From NCBI GenBank assembly GCA_026387805.1, contig JAPLKY010000391.1, forward strand, positions 1 to 19,166: a stretch of 19,166 nucleotides of DNA, in the 5' to 3' direction. The notes beneath the pieces were generated by a model. That model did no database searches, was not told the DNA's origin, and worked only from the letters and a program-made list of their open reading frames with translations. The stretch is from Candidatus Krumholzibacteriia bacterium. GTDB taxonomy: Bacteria > Krumholzibacteriota > Krumholzibacteriia > Krumholzibacteriales > Krumholzibacteriaceae. Of this stretch, positions 1-8,500 are shown one piece after another (the stretch's first letter is position 1; the number at the start of each line of letters is the position of its first letter). Position numbers and translations under genes: made by a program.

Positions 1-2086
1 CGTCTCCCCCGTCATCGATATGACGAGGTACTCGACGGCGAAGAACAGCGTTCAGAACTCGGCCAACCCGGCCGGCGATCTCCCGCTCCTCTGCGGAACG
101 CTGATGGAGTACACGGTGTATCGCGATCTCGCGGTGCCGAACCTCGTGTTCTACGAGGAGTACGTCCGGAACATCGTGGATGGCTGCCCCGGCCCCTGGC
201 TGAACGACGCATGGGTGTGGTACGGGGAGAACCAGGATTACATCTACTCGGCGTACGACGTGAGCCATCTCGTTTTCGCCGAACAGATTCAGGTCGCTCT
301 CACGTGCCGCGACATGTGCGACATCTGGTACCTCCAGTACGGCAACTGCGCCGCGCACACGCCGTCGCCGTGGTTCGACAACGTCCGCGTCGAACGCTAC
401 AAGACGTCTGGACCGCAGTGGTCGTATCGCGATCTTGAACTCTTCCAGGACAACTTCCCCGAGAGCGAGTTCAATCTCGAGAGCTACGTCCGGGCCGATA
501 TGGCGAGCGACATCAACAACAACGACAACCCGATCATCCGTCCGGGCGATTCGATCGTCCTCCAGTGCACCGCGCCGCTCGCGGGCGGCCTCGCGTGGGA
601 CGGCGGCCATCCGGCGATCTACATGCACGTGAAGGCCACCTACGTCGGCAACGATCATGCGAAGACGGCGCAGCTCGCGGGACCCCAGCTCCAGGGCACG
701 TACGGATACTACAAGAGCACCGACGGCACCTGGACGATCATCCAGGGGGATACCGCGATCGTCTCGGGCCAGTCGGTCGACAACTGGTACATGTTCGATC
801 TCAACGACTCGCTCTTCACGAGGGGTTACAAGATCGAGTACTATTTCATGGCAAGGGACGCGTCCGGCATCGAATCCAAGTGGCCCCGCCACAACTCGGC
901 CGGAGGCGCGGCGAACAACCTCCAGGAGTTCAACGAGTTCACGTGCCTCCCGACGAAGAACAGCGACATCCTCTATGTCGACGACTTCGGCGAGCGCCCC
1001 GACTACTTCCTGATCGGCCAGGTCGAGGCGTACTGGCAGCCGGTGTTCCAGGCCGTGCTTCCGGCGAATAATCAGCCCGACGTCTACGACGTGCAGGGCG
1101 CCGCGAGCGGTGCCTCGAACGGGCCGGGAAGCCGCGCGAAGAACAAGCATCTCATTGATCAGTACAACACGATCGTGTGGGACAGAGGCAACCTGACGAT
1201 CACGACGATCACTGACGGCACCGTCAACAGCGACAAGGCGAACGATTGCTCGATGCTCATCGACTGGATGACCCTCAGCGAGCATCGGTGCGGTCTCTGG
1301 ATCTGCGGCGACGACATCGCCTTCGATCTGGACGCCCTCGGATCGACCCCGGCGCTCACCCTCATGAGCACGTGGTGCGGCGTCGACTTCGTCGCGAACA
1401 GCTTCTTCAACGAAACAGGCGGACGCACCGGCGGCGGCATCGTGACGCCCCTCGTCAAGGGATCCTCATCCGGGATCTTCACCCATGCCGGCGTGCCCGA
1501 CCAGTTCTACGCGTTCGGCGGATGCTTCATCATCAACCAGTTCGACGTTCTCGACAAGACGGCGAACGGGCAGTATGCGCTGGAGTATCCGGTGTTCCAG
1601 AGCGCGAGCCGGTACGCGGCCATCCAGTCGACGTCCCTGAATCCCTCCGGATTCGAAGTGAGAACGATGTGGTTCGGATTCAGCTTCATGTACGTTCGCA
1701 GTGACGCGGCCGGCGCTCCGATAGACCGGTTCCACGTTGCGGCGGATGTATTCAATTGGTTCCAGAATCCGATCAACATCGACATCACTCCGACGGACGC
1801 GCCGCCGAAGTTCACGACGCTGGCTCAGAACTTCCCGAACCCCTTCAACCCGTCGACGACGATCAAGTTCGACCTGAAGGAAAAGGGACTCGTGACGCTC
1901 AAGGTCTATAACGTCGCGGGGCAGCTGGTCAGGACGCTCGTGAACGGCGTGAAGGATGCCAATTCGTACACGATCACCTGGGACGGCAAGAACGACCGGG
2001 GTGGCGCAGTGGCGAGCGGCATCTACTTCTACAAGATGGAAACGAAGAGCTTCAGCCAGACCAAGAAGATGGTCATGCTGAGGTAG
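1..2086 (+). CDS. Secreted multidomain T9SS cargo protein, tandem copy 1 (5'-truncated)
   Basis: The reading frame is open from base 2, so the gene starts left of the window. The ATG at base 20 is not the start: it aligns with an internal Met of the two downstream paralogues (SPLIDMTKYST), about residue 342 in copy 2, so roughly 340 residues are missing. Visible parts in order are the end of a jelly-roll-like region (MCDIWYLQYGNC, TPSPWFDNV), an Ig-like region (SYVRADMASDI ... FDLNDSLFTRGYKIEYYF), an alpha/beta domain resembling class I glutamine amidotransferase folds (ILYVDDFGE ... TIVWDRG ... GLWICGDD ... MWFGFSFMYVR), and a FlgD-like T9SS type A sorting tail from FPNPFNP to KMVMLR. The T9SS tail family predicts export across the outer membrane with tail cleavage. 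Many Cys positions match the paralogues, suggesting disulfides. It ends before a strong terminator. Biochemical function is unknown. Confidence 0.85.
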   Translation, partial: VSPVIDMTRYSTAKNSVQNSANPAGDLPLLCGTLMEYTVYRDLAVPNLVFYEEYVRNIVDGCPGPWLNDAWVWYGENQDYIYSAYDVSHLVFAEQIQVALTCRDMCDIWYLQYGNCAAHTPSPWFDNVRVERYKTSGPQWSYRDLELFQDNFPESEFNLESYVRADMASDINNNDNPIIRPGDSIVLQCTAPLAGGLAWDGGHPAIYMHVKATYVGNDHAKTAQLAGPQLQGTYGYYKSTDGTWTIIQGDTAIVSGQSVDNWYMFDLNDSLFTRGYKIEYYFMARDASGIESKWPRHNSAGGAANNLQEFNEFTCLPTKNSDILYVDDFGERPDYFLIGQVEAYWQPVFQAVLPANNQPDVYDVQGAASGASNGPGSRAKNKHLIDQYNTIVWDRGNLTITTITDGTVNSDKANDCSMLIDWMTLSEHRCGLWICGDDIAFDLDALGSTPALTLMSTWCGVDFVANSFFNETGGRTGGGIVTPLVKGSSSGIFTHAGVPDQFYAFGGCFIINQFDVLDKTANGQYALEYPVFQSASRYAAIQSTSLNPSGFEVRTMWFGFSFMYVRSDAAGAPIDRFHVAADVFNWFQNPINIDITPTDAPPKFTTLAQNFPNPFNPSTTIKFDLKEKGLVTLKVYNVAGQLVRTLVNGVKDANSYTITWDGKNDRGGAVASGIYFYKMETKSFSQTKKMVMLR
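1799..1945 (+). repeat. Near-identical sorting-domain block, copy 1 (pairs with 5214-5360)
   Basis: Direct comparison of 1799-1945 with 5214-5360 (constant offset 3415) shows 7 differences in 147 nt, all synonymous, so the 49 encoded residues are identical. The block covers the start of the T9SS sorting tail. Within it, 33 nt (1892-1924, 5307-5339, 8493-8525) are identical in all three paralogues. Confidence 0.85.
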
Positions 2087-2141
2087 AGGCAGGGCTACAG
2101 CTTCGATCGACGCACAACGATCAGATAGCGAGCCCGCACAT

Positions 2142-2166
2142 GGGCCGGGAGCCCCCCTCCCGGCCC
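2142..2166 (+). terminator. Rho-independent terminator after copy 1
   Basis: A perfect 10-bp GC-rich stem (GGGCCGGGAG / CTCCCGGCCC) closes a 5-nt C loop 55 nt after the stop codon. A short T run (cttttcc) follows about five bases after the stem. It separates copy 1 from the promoter that drives copy 2. Confidence 0.75.
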
Positions 2167-2235
2167 TCATCTTTTCCCCTGGAATTTGCGGCGCGACACC
2201 TATGCGACGCGATCCGTCTCGCCATATATAACCAA

Positions 2236-2264
2236 TTGACAAATATAAAGTTATTTGGTAAAAT
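2236..2264 (+). promoter_or_regulatory. Near-consensus sigma-70 promoter for copy 2
   Basis: A perfect TTGACA -35 box (2236-2241), a 17-nt spacer and a TAAAAT -10 box (2259-2264, one mismatch to TATAAT) sit in a markedly AT-rich island within GC-rich surroundings. Transcription would start near 2271, giving a leader of about 120 nt before the ATG at 2391. ACCAA (2231-2235) and TTGGT (2255-2259) form a small inverted repeat across the spacer, which could be a weak operator or chance. Confidence 0.75.
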
Positions 2265-2295
2265 GGGCATGAAATCCAGAGATAACAGGAGACGG

Positions 2296-2322
2296 ATGAA
2301 ATCTGCCGTCTATAACATTTAG
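2296..2322 (+). CDS. Possible 8-codon leader peptide in the copy 2 leader
   Basis: Inside the predicted leader RNA there is an ATG-started eight-codon frame (MKSAVYNI, stop TAG). An AGGAG Shine-Dalgarno-like match lies at 2287-2291, four bases upstream of the ATG. The stop codon lies in the loop of a perfect 7-bp hairpin, an arrangement that could couple translation to leader folding. The peptide has no run of one amino acid typical of classical attenuators. Such short frames arise by chance, so this is tentative. Confidence 0.3.
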   Translation: MKSAVYNI

Positions 2323-2355
2323 ATGTTATCGTAACCTCCCCGAAGGAGAGGGAGG
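2312..2355 (+). promoter_or_regulatory. Two stacked hairpins in the copy 2 leader RNA
   Basis: Hairpin one is ATAACAT / ATGTTAT with loop TTAG (2312-2329). Hairpin two is CCTCCC / GGGAGG around a 9-nt loop (2335-2355), with a competing CTCC/GGAG pairing inside it. Neither is followed by a T run, so they do not look like terminators. They may affect leader stability or access to the ribosome site at 2381. No known riboswitch class was recognised. Confidence 0.35.
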
Positions 2356-2380
2356 CGATCGCAGAAACGTTCTTCTCGAT

Positions 2381-2386
2381 GGGGGG
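2381..2386 (+). promoter_or_regulatory. Ribosome binding site choosing the 2391 start
   Basis: GGGGGG lies four bases before ATG 2391. The in-frame ATG at 2379 has no Shine-Dalgarno match upstream. The sequence CGATGGGGG (2377-2385) recurs before copy 3 (5579-5587), where the start is the ATG just downstream, which supports 2391. Confidence 0.65.
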
Positions 2387-2390
2387 AAAA

Positions 2391-5300
2391 ATGAGAACGC
2401 TCTGCTCTCTTGCGCTCTGCGTCTGCCTCGTGGCGACGCTCACGGGCCCGGGTCTTGCGCGCGACGCAGCCAAACCGGGCCTTCGCATTGCGAGGGAATG
2501 GTCAGGGGAGAACGCCGATGAGACCGTCGATCCCGGTCTCAGGGCGCTCTATGAATCGGCCGCGGTCGATACCTACTGCCTTGTCTGGTACGACTTCGAG
2601 CAGTACGACTGGCAAGGCTGGACGCGCGTCGACAACACGGCGCAGCCCGGCGATTTCTTCCACGTGGACGATTTCAACGGCTTGAGCGGCGGCTCCTACG
2701 GCGGCCTCGTCCCCATCGAGGGAACGAAGTCGATGTGGTGCGGCGCTCGGCCGAATTCAACCGACCAGTATCTCTGCTCTTGGGAGGATGCGCCCGGATA
2801 CGGCAACGGCTGGAATCAGTGGCTCACGACGGACGCCATCAGCTTCTCCGGCGCTATCTATCTCTCCTACCATATCGTCTGGGATTCGGAGCCCGAATAC
2901 GACTACACGAGAGTCGAATATGATGCGGGAAATGACAGCTGGCAGGAGCTGATTGCATACACCGGCACGGGCGATACGGTTGCGTCGCACCTGATCGCGA
3001 TTCCCCGGATGCGCACGAAGCTCCGCTTCCACTTCACCGCCGACGGCGCGTGGAGCGACCAGGACGGTCTCTACAACACGGACGGCGGCTGCATCATCGA
3101 CAGCATCCGCGTGACCGACTCGGGCGGCCTCGACAACTTCGAGAATTTCGAGAGCGCCGCGGTCGGCGCGCACGTCGCCGGGATCTGGCTGGGTCAGGGA
3201 CATCCGGGATTCGGCAACTACTCAGGCCTGAAGAACAACCTCACGGACAAGGATCCGTGCGGCGAGAACTACGCCACGCAGATCGTGTTCTTCCTCGGAT
3301 CCCCGAACCCGAGCTCGAGCTACCCGGGTCTTTACGACACGCCGTTCTGCGCGGGGCCCGGCGGAATCACCTCCCCGTGCCAGTATGAAGAGGTCCTCTC
3401 TCCTCTCATCGACATGACGAAATACTCGACCGCGCGGAACGAGATCCAGGACGGCACCATTCCGCCGGGGGACTTGCCCCTCCTCGGCGGCTGCAAGTTC
3501 CGATTCACCGTGTATCGCGATCTGCCGCTTGCGAACCTCGTGTTCTATCAGTGGCATGTGCGCAATATCATAGACGGATGCCCCGGGCAATGGCAGGATC
3601 GCGAATTCGTCTACTACGGCCCCGATATGGACTATATCCAATCCGTCAACTATATAGGCGATTTCATCACGGGAGATCCGCTTCGCATAAGCCTCAACGT
3701 AATCGACATGTGCGACGTCTGGTATCTTGTGAACGGTAACTGCGACATGCATACCCCGTCGCCATGGTTCGATAACGTGGCCATATACCGCTATAAGACC
3801 TCGGGACCCCAGTGGAGCTATCGCGACCTCGACTTCTTCCAGGATAACTTCCCCGAGCTCGAGTTCACGCTCGAGAGCTACGTGCGGGCCGATGCGGCGA
3901 ACGATATTCGGAATAACGACGATCCGGGCATCGATCCGGGCGACTCCATCGTGCTCGACTGCACTTCGCCCCTCGGCGGCGGCATCGCGGCCGATGCGAC
4001 GTTCGGCGGCCCCGCCGTATACATTCACGTGAAGGCTTCATATATCGGCCCCGCTCCGAGCAAGCCGGCCCTCCACGGCGCCGCGCTTGCCGGCAGCGTC
4101 GTGACCGGGCCCATCGGCGCGCCGGTGACGGTCGACTTCAATTACGTGAGCGACGACGGCACCTGGACGATCATCCAGTGCGACACCACCAGGACCGGTT
4201 GGGGCATTCAGCGCGACCGGTACATGGTCGACCTGAACGATGAGCTCTTCACGAGGGGATACCTGATCGAGTACTACTTCACCGCCCGCGACGGGAACGG
4301 CGAGGAGTCGGCCCTCCCCCGCTACGCGCGCTCGGGCCCCCCGTTCTTCGAGTGGACCTGCCTCCCGACGAAGAACAGCTACATCCTCTTCGTCGACGAC
4401 TTCACGGGGCGCGGCTCGTTCGCCGGCTCGGCCGAGAACTACTGGATGCCGGTGTTCGACACCGTGCTTCCCCACCCGAACGACAGCGTGGACAAGTATG
4501 ACGTGAACGGCCCTTCATCGGGCGTCTCGAACGGACCGGGGAGCCGCGCGAAGACGCAGCATCTCGTCGATTGGTACCACTATATCGTTTGGGACTGCGG
4601 CGATCTCGAATCGATCACCATCTCCGACGGCACGGTCAACAGCGACAAGTCGGACGACTGCACGATGCTCATCAACTGGTTCGAGCAGTCCGAGCACGTA
4701 TGCGGACTCTGGGTCTGCGGCGACGGCGTTGCCTTCGATCTGGACGGACTCGCATCGACGCCGGCGCTCACCCTCATGAGCAGCTGGTGCGGCGTCGACT
4801 TCGCCGCGACGAGCTACTTCGACGAGACCGGCGGACGAACGGGCGGCGGCATCGTCACCCCGCTCATCACAGGGGAAGCCGACGCGGGAATCTTCGTGCA
4901 CACCGGCGTACCCGACAAGTTCTACGCGTTCGGCGGGTGCCCGATCGTCAACAAGTTCGACGTTCTCGACAAGACGGCGAACGGCAAATACGCGCTGAGC
5001 TATCCGGTATACAACGCGGCGAACCGCTATGCGGCCATTGCGTCCTCGCAGATGAATCCCAGCGGATACCACGTGAATACGATGTGGTTCGGTTTCAGCT
5101 ACCAGTACGTTCGCGACGACGTGGTTTGGGCGCCGCTCGATCGTTTCGAGCTTGCGAAGAACGTATTCAGCTGGATGCAGACCGTCGTTCTTCCGAACAT
5201 CGTGCCGGCCGAGGCGCCGCCGAAGTTCACGACGCTGGCCCAGAACTTCCCGAATCCCTTCAATCCGTCGACCACAATCAAGTTCGACCTGAAGGAAAAG

Positions 5301-5501
5301 GGACTGGTGACGCTCAAGGTCTATAACGTCGCGGGGCAGTTGGTCAGGACGCTCGTGAACGAAGTGCGGGATGCGGCCGCCTACTCGATCCCCTGGGACG
5401 GCACAAACGACCGGGGCGGAGCCGTGGCGAGCGGCATCTATTTCTACAAGATGGAAACGAAGAGCTTCAACCAGACCAGAAAGATGGTGCTCTTGAGATG
5501 A
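2391..5501 (+). CDS. Secreted multidomain T9SS cargo protein, tandem copy 2
   Basis: A 1036-residue exported protein. Residues 1-23 form a signal peptide with predicted cleavage after A23 before RDA, the same position as in copy 3, which supports this start. Residues about 55-245 resemble a jelly-roll, MAM/immune-inhibitor-A-like region (WQGWTRVD ... GTKSMWCGARP ... GGCIIDSIRVTDSGG). Residues about 246-470 are a second jelly-roll-like region, and about 485-645 an Ig-like region. Residues about 657-930 form an alpha/beta domain like class I glutamine amidotransferase or flavodoxin folds (ILFVDDF ... YIVWDCGD ... LWVCGDG with C776 ... MWFGFSYQYVRDD). Residues about 943-1036 are the FlgD-like T9SS sorting tail ending KMVLLR. 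About twenty Cys, mostly shared with copy 3, suggest disulfides. It is transcribed from its own promoter. No enzymatic role can be assigned. Confidence 0.9.
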   Translation: MRTLCSLALCVCLVATLTGPGLARDAAKPGLRIAREWSGENADETVDPGLRALYESAAVDTYCLVWYDFEQYDWQGWTRVDNTAQPGDFFHVDDFNGLSGGSYGGLVPIEGTKSMWCGARPNSTDQYLCSWEDAPGYGNGWNQWLTTDAISFSGAIYLSYHIVWDSEPEYDYTRVEYDAGNDSWQELIAYTGTGDTVASHLIAIPRMRTKLRFHFTADGAWSDQDGLYNTDGGCIIDSIRVTDSGGLDNFENFESAAVGAHVAGIWLGQGHPGFGNYSGLKNNLTDKDPCGENYATQIVFFLGSPNPSSSYPGLYDTPFCAGPGGITSPCQYEEVLSPLIDMTKYSTARNEIQDGTIPPGDLPLLGGCKFRFTVYRDLPLANLVFYQWHVRNIIDGCPGQWQDREFVYYGPDMDYIQSVNYIGDFITGDPLRISLNVIDMCDVWYLVNGNCDMHTPSPWFDNVAIYRYKTSGPQWSYRDLDFFQDNFPELEFTLESYVRADAANDIRNNDDPGIDPGDSIVLDCTSPLGGGIAADATFGGPAVYIHVKASYIGPAPSKPALHGAALAGSVVTGPIGAPVTVDFNYVSDDGTWTIIQCDTTRTGWGIQRDRYMVDLNDELFTRGYLIEYYFTARDGNGEESALPRYARSGPPFFEWTCLPTKNSYILFVDDFTGRGSFAGSAENYWMPVFDTVLPHPNDSVDKYDVNGPSSGVSNGPGSRAKTQHLVDWYHYIVWDCGDLESITISDGTVNSDKSDDCTMLINWFEQSEHVCGLWVCGDGVAFDLDGLASTPALTLMSSWCGVDFAATSYFDETGGRTGGGIVTPLITGEADAGIFVHTGVPDKFYAFGGCPIVNKFDVLDKTANGKYALSYPVYNAANRYAAIASSQMNPSGYHVNTMWFGFSYQYVRDDVVWAPLDRFELAKNVFSWMQTVVLPNIVPAEAPPKFTTLAQNFPNPFNPSTTIKFDLKEKGLVTLKVYNVAGQLVRTLVNEVRDAAAYSIPWDGTNDRGGAVASGIYFYKMETKSFNQTRKMVLLR
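4611..4725 (+). repeat. Near-identical block in the alpha/beta domain, copy 2 (pairs with 7791-7905)
   Basis: 4611-4725 and 7791-7905 (offset 3180) differ at only two synonymous positions in 115 nt. The stretch 4632-4699 (68 nt) is identical. It encodes the region from SITISDGTVNSDKSDD through the LWVCGD strand-loop. Flanking sequence diverges clearly, for example 4571-4590 against 7751-7770. Confidence 0.85.
5214..5360 (+). repeat. Near-identical sorting-domain block, copy 2 (pairs with 1799-1945)
   Basis: Partner of the block at 1799-1945: 140 of 147 nt are identical and all seven differences are silent. Confidence 0.85.
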
Positions 5502-5510
5502 TCCGAACGC

Positions 5511-5535
5511 CGGCGAAAATCGGCCGGATTCGCCG
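5511..5535 (+). terminator. Weak hairpin between copies 2 and 3
   Basis: CGGCGAA (5511-5517) can pair with TTCGCCG (5529-5535) around an 11-nt loop, and a competing CCGGC/GCCGG pairing exists at 5510-5527. No T run follows, so it is at best a partial terminator or RNA-stability element. No promoter was seen in the rest of the 93-nt gap, which favours read-through from copy 2 into copy 3. Confidence 0.25.
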
Positions 5536-5582
5536 TCTCATGCATGGTTTAAGAGCTCACTCACCGCGATGTCTCTAACGAT

Positions 5583-5587
5583 GGGGG
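5583..5587 (+). promoter_or_regulatory. Ribosome binding site of copy 3
   Basis: GGGGG lies seven bases before ATG 5595, in a CGATGGGGG context matching the one before copy 2. Confidence 0.6.
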
Positions 5588-5594
5588 TAAAGAC

Positions 5595-8500
5595 ATGAAG
5601 CGGTTCCTTGTTGTCGTTGCCTGCGTGTGCCTCGCGGCCATGCCGGCGACTTCCGTATTCGCGCGCGATCCCGCGAACCGGGGGTTGAGGCCGGCCCGGC
5701 CGTGGATGGAGACCGAGCTCCCCGAGCTCATCGATCCCGGCCTGCAGGGTCTCAACATGATGGAGGCCGCGGTCGATACCTACTGCATCGTCTGGTACAC
5801 GTTCGAGTCGATGAACTGGCAGGGCTGGTCGCGCCTCGACCGGACCGCGCAGATGGACACCTTCTTCCACGTTGATGATTTCGTCGGACTCGGCGGCGGG
5901 GATTTCGGCAGGCTCGCGCCGCTCGAGGGGACGAAATCGATGTGGTGCGGCGTCAGGGCCGGCTCGGGCACTCCGTACGTCTGCAACTTCATGGATGCCC
6001 CCGGCTACGGCAACAACTGGGATCAGGCGCTCACGATGAACCCCCGCGCTTTCGTCGGCTCGGTCAATCTATCATACAAGCTGAGATGGGATTGCGAGCT
6101 CGACTACGACTACGTCAGGATCGAATACGACGCGGGAGGCGGCGACTGGCAGGTGCTCGCCGCGTACACCGGCAACGGCACCGCCGTCGGGCAGCTGACT
6201 CTCCCACTGACGCAGATCGCGACGAAGCTCCGTTTTCGCTTCGTTTCCGACGGAGCGTGGAGCGACGAAGACGGTCTCTGGAACACCGACGGCGGTTGCA
6301 TCGTCGACAGCATTCGCGTAACGGATTCGGGCGGCTACTCCAATTTGGAAAACTTCGAGAGCGCCCCGAACGGATCGGACCACTCCGGTATATGGCAGGC
6401 GAAGACGGGACCGGCCTTCGGCACGTACTCGGGGCTGCGGTACGGCCTGTCCATCGGCGACAGGGATCCCTGCAACTCGAACTTCTCGACACAGATCGTA
6501 TTCTTTATAGGCTCTCCGCATGCGAGCTCGAGCTATCCGGGGCTCTACGACACGCCCTTCTGCAAGGGGTCAGGCGGAATCGAGCCTCCGTGCCAGGAAG
6601 AGGCGGTCGTTTCGCCCATCATTGATCTGACGAAGTATTCGACCGGATGCAACAGCCTCCAGGACGGCACGATTCCCGCGGGGGACCTGCCCTCTCTGGG
6701 AGGCCTCCGATTGAAGTATACGATCTACGTCGACAATCCGCTGCAGAACCTCGTGCTCTGGGACTGGCACGTCCGCGGATTCGACGACGCGGGATGCCCG
6801 GGTCTCTGGCAGGGAGATAATTTCATTTACTACTACTGGGGGAACGGCGTATACAGCTTCGATACGGAGGATCTGGGCAGCTTCTTCCAGGGGGAAAGCA
6901 TCCAGATCGCGCTCGGCATCGTCGATATGTGCGACGTGTGGTACCTCGTGAACGGCAACTGCGCCCAGCACACCCCGGCGCCGTGGTACGACAACGTGCG
7001 GCTCTACCGCTTCAAGAGCGACGGTCCGCAGTGGTACGTCCGCGATCTCGATCTCTTCCAGGACAACTTTCCCGAAGAGGAGTTCCAGCTCGAGAGCTAC
7101 GTCCGAGCCGACGCGGCGAACGACATCAATACGAATGACAATCCGGTCATCCGTCCGGGCGACTCGATCGTCGTCGATTGCAGATCGACGCTCGGCGGAG
7201 GTATAGCGGCCGACCCGGCCGGCGGCCCTGCGGTTTACATGCACGTGAAATGCACGTACATCGGGCCGACGCCGACGAAGCCCAAGCTCTTCGGCCCTTC
7301 GCTCCAGGGCACCTATGGCTGGTACAAGGGCGACGACGGCACCTGGACGATCATTCAGGGGGATACCTCGCGCACGGCCGGCGGCCTCGTCGCCGACAGG
7401 TACATGTTCGACCTCAACGATTCGCTCTTCACGAGAGGCTACCAGATCGAGTATTACTTCACGGCCCTGAGCAACTCCGGCATCGAAACGGCGCTCCCGA
7501 AATGGTGCCGTTCGTATGGGCCGTACTACGAGTTCACCTGCCTCCCGACGAAGAACAGCGACGTGCTTTTCGTCGATGATTTCACGGGGCGCGGCTCGTT
7601 CGTCGGCTCCGTCGAGAACTACTGGATGCCGACGTTCTATTCCCAGATCGCGCCGCCGAACTACAACGTCGACAAGTACGACGTGAACGGCCCGACGTCC
7701 GGCGTCTCGAACGGGCCGGGGAGCCGCGCGAAGACCAAGCAGCTCGTCGATCATTACAAAGCGATCGTCTGGGACTGCGGCGACCTCATGTCGATCACCA
7801 TCTCCGACGGTACGGTCAACAGCGACAAGTCGGACGACTGCACGATGCTCATCAACTGGTTCGAGCAGTCCGAGCACGTGTGCGGACTCTGGGTCTGCGG
7901 CGACGACGTCGCCTACGATCTGGACGCCCTCGCATCGACCCAGGCGCTCACCCTCATGAGCACCTGGTGCGGCGTCGACTTCATCGCGACGAGCTACTTC
8001 GACGAGACCGGCGGCCGGTCGGGAGGCGGCATCGTGAGCCCGCTCCTCACGGGGGAAGCCGACGCGGGCATCTTCGTGCACGGCAGCGTACCCGACAAGC
8101 TCTACGCATTCGGCGGATGCCCGGTCATCAACCAGTTCGACGTGCTCGAGAAAACGGCGAACGGCAAGTACGCGCTGAGCTATCCCGTGTACAACGCGAC
8201 GAACCGCTATGCGGCCATTGCGTCCACCACGCTGAATCCCAGTGGATACAACGTGAATACGATGTGGTTCGGCTTCAGCCTGCAGTACACCCGCGATGAC
8301 GTTCTTTCCGTGCCGATCGACCGTTTCGAGATGGCGAAGAACGTGTTCGATTGGATGCAGTTCATAACGAATCCCTGCTGCATCGGCTACGCCGACGCGG
8401 AAATCCCCGGGGCCTACAAGCTGTCCCAGAACTTCCCGAACCCCTTCAATCCCGTGACGACAATTAGGTTCGACATGAAGGAGAAGGGACCCGTGACGCT

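Noticed and set aside
20..22. ATG at 20 as the start of copy 1
   Set aside because: It aligns with an internal Met in both paralogues, and the frame is open to the window edge.
2140..2322. 60-codon frame in the gap between copies 1 and 2
   Set aside because: It begins in the terminator stem and crosses the promoter, so it cannot be a gene as a whole. Only its last eight codons are kept as a possible leader peptide.
2379..2390. ATG at 2379 as the start of copy 2
   Set aside because: It has no Shine-Dalgarno upstream, the G run that would serve as one lies after it, and starting at 2391 gives a 23-residue signal peptide exactly matching copy 3.
5613..5627. Possible lipobox (VVAC) in the copy 3 signal peptide
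   Set aside because: The Cys at residue 10 comes after too short a hydrophobic core, and copy 2 has LALC there, which does not fit. Ordinary signal peptidase cleavage after A23 is better supported in both.
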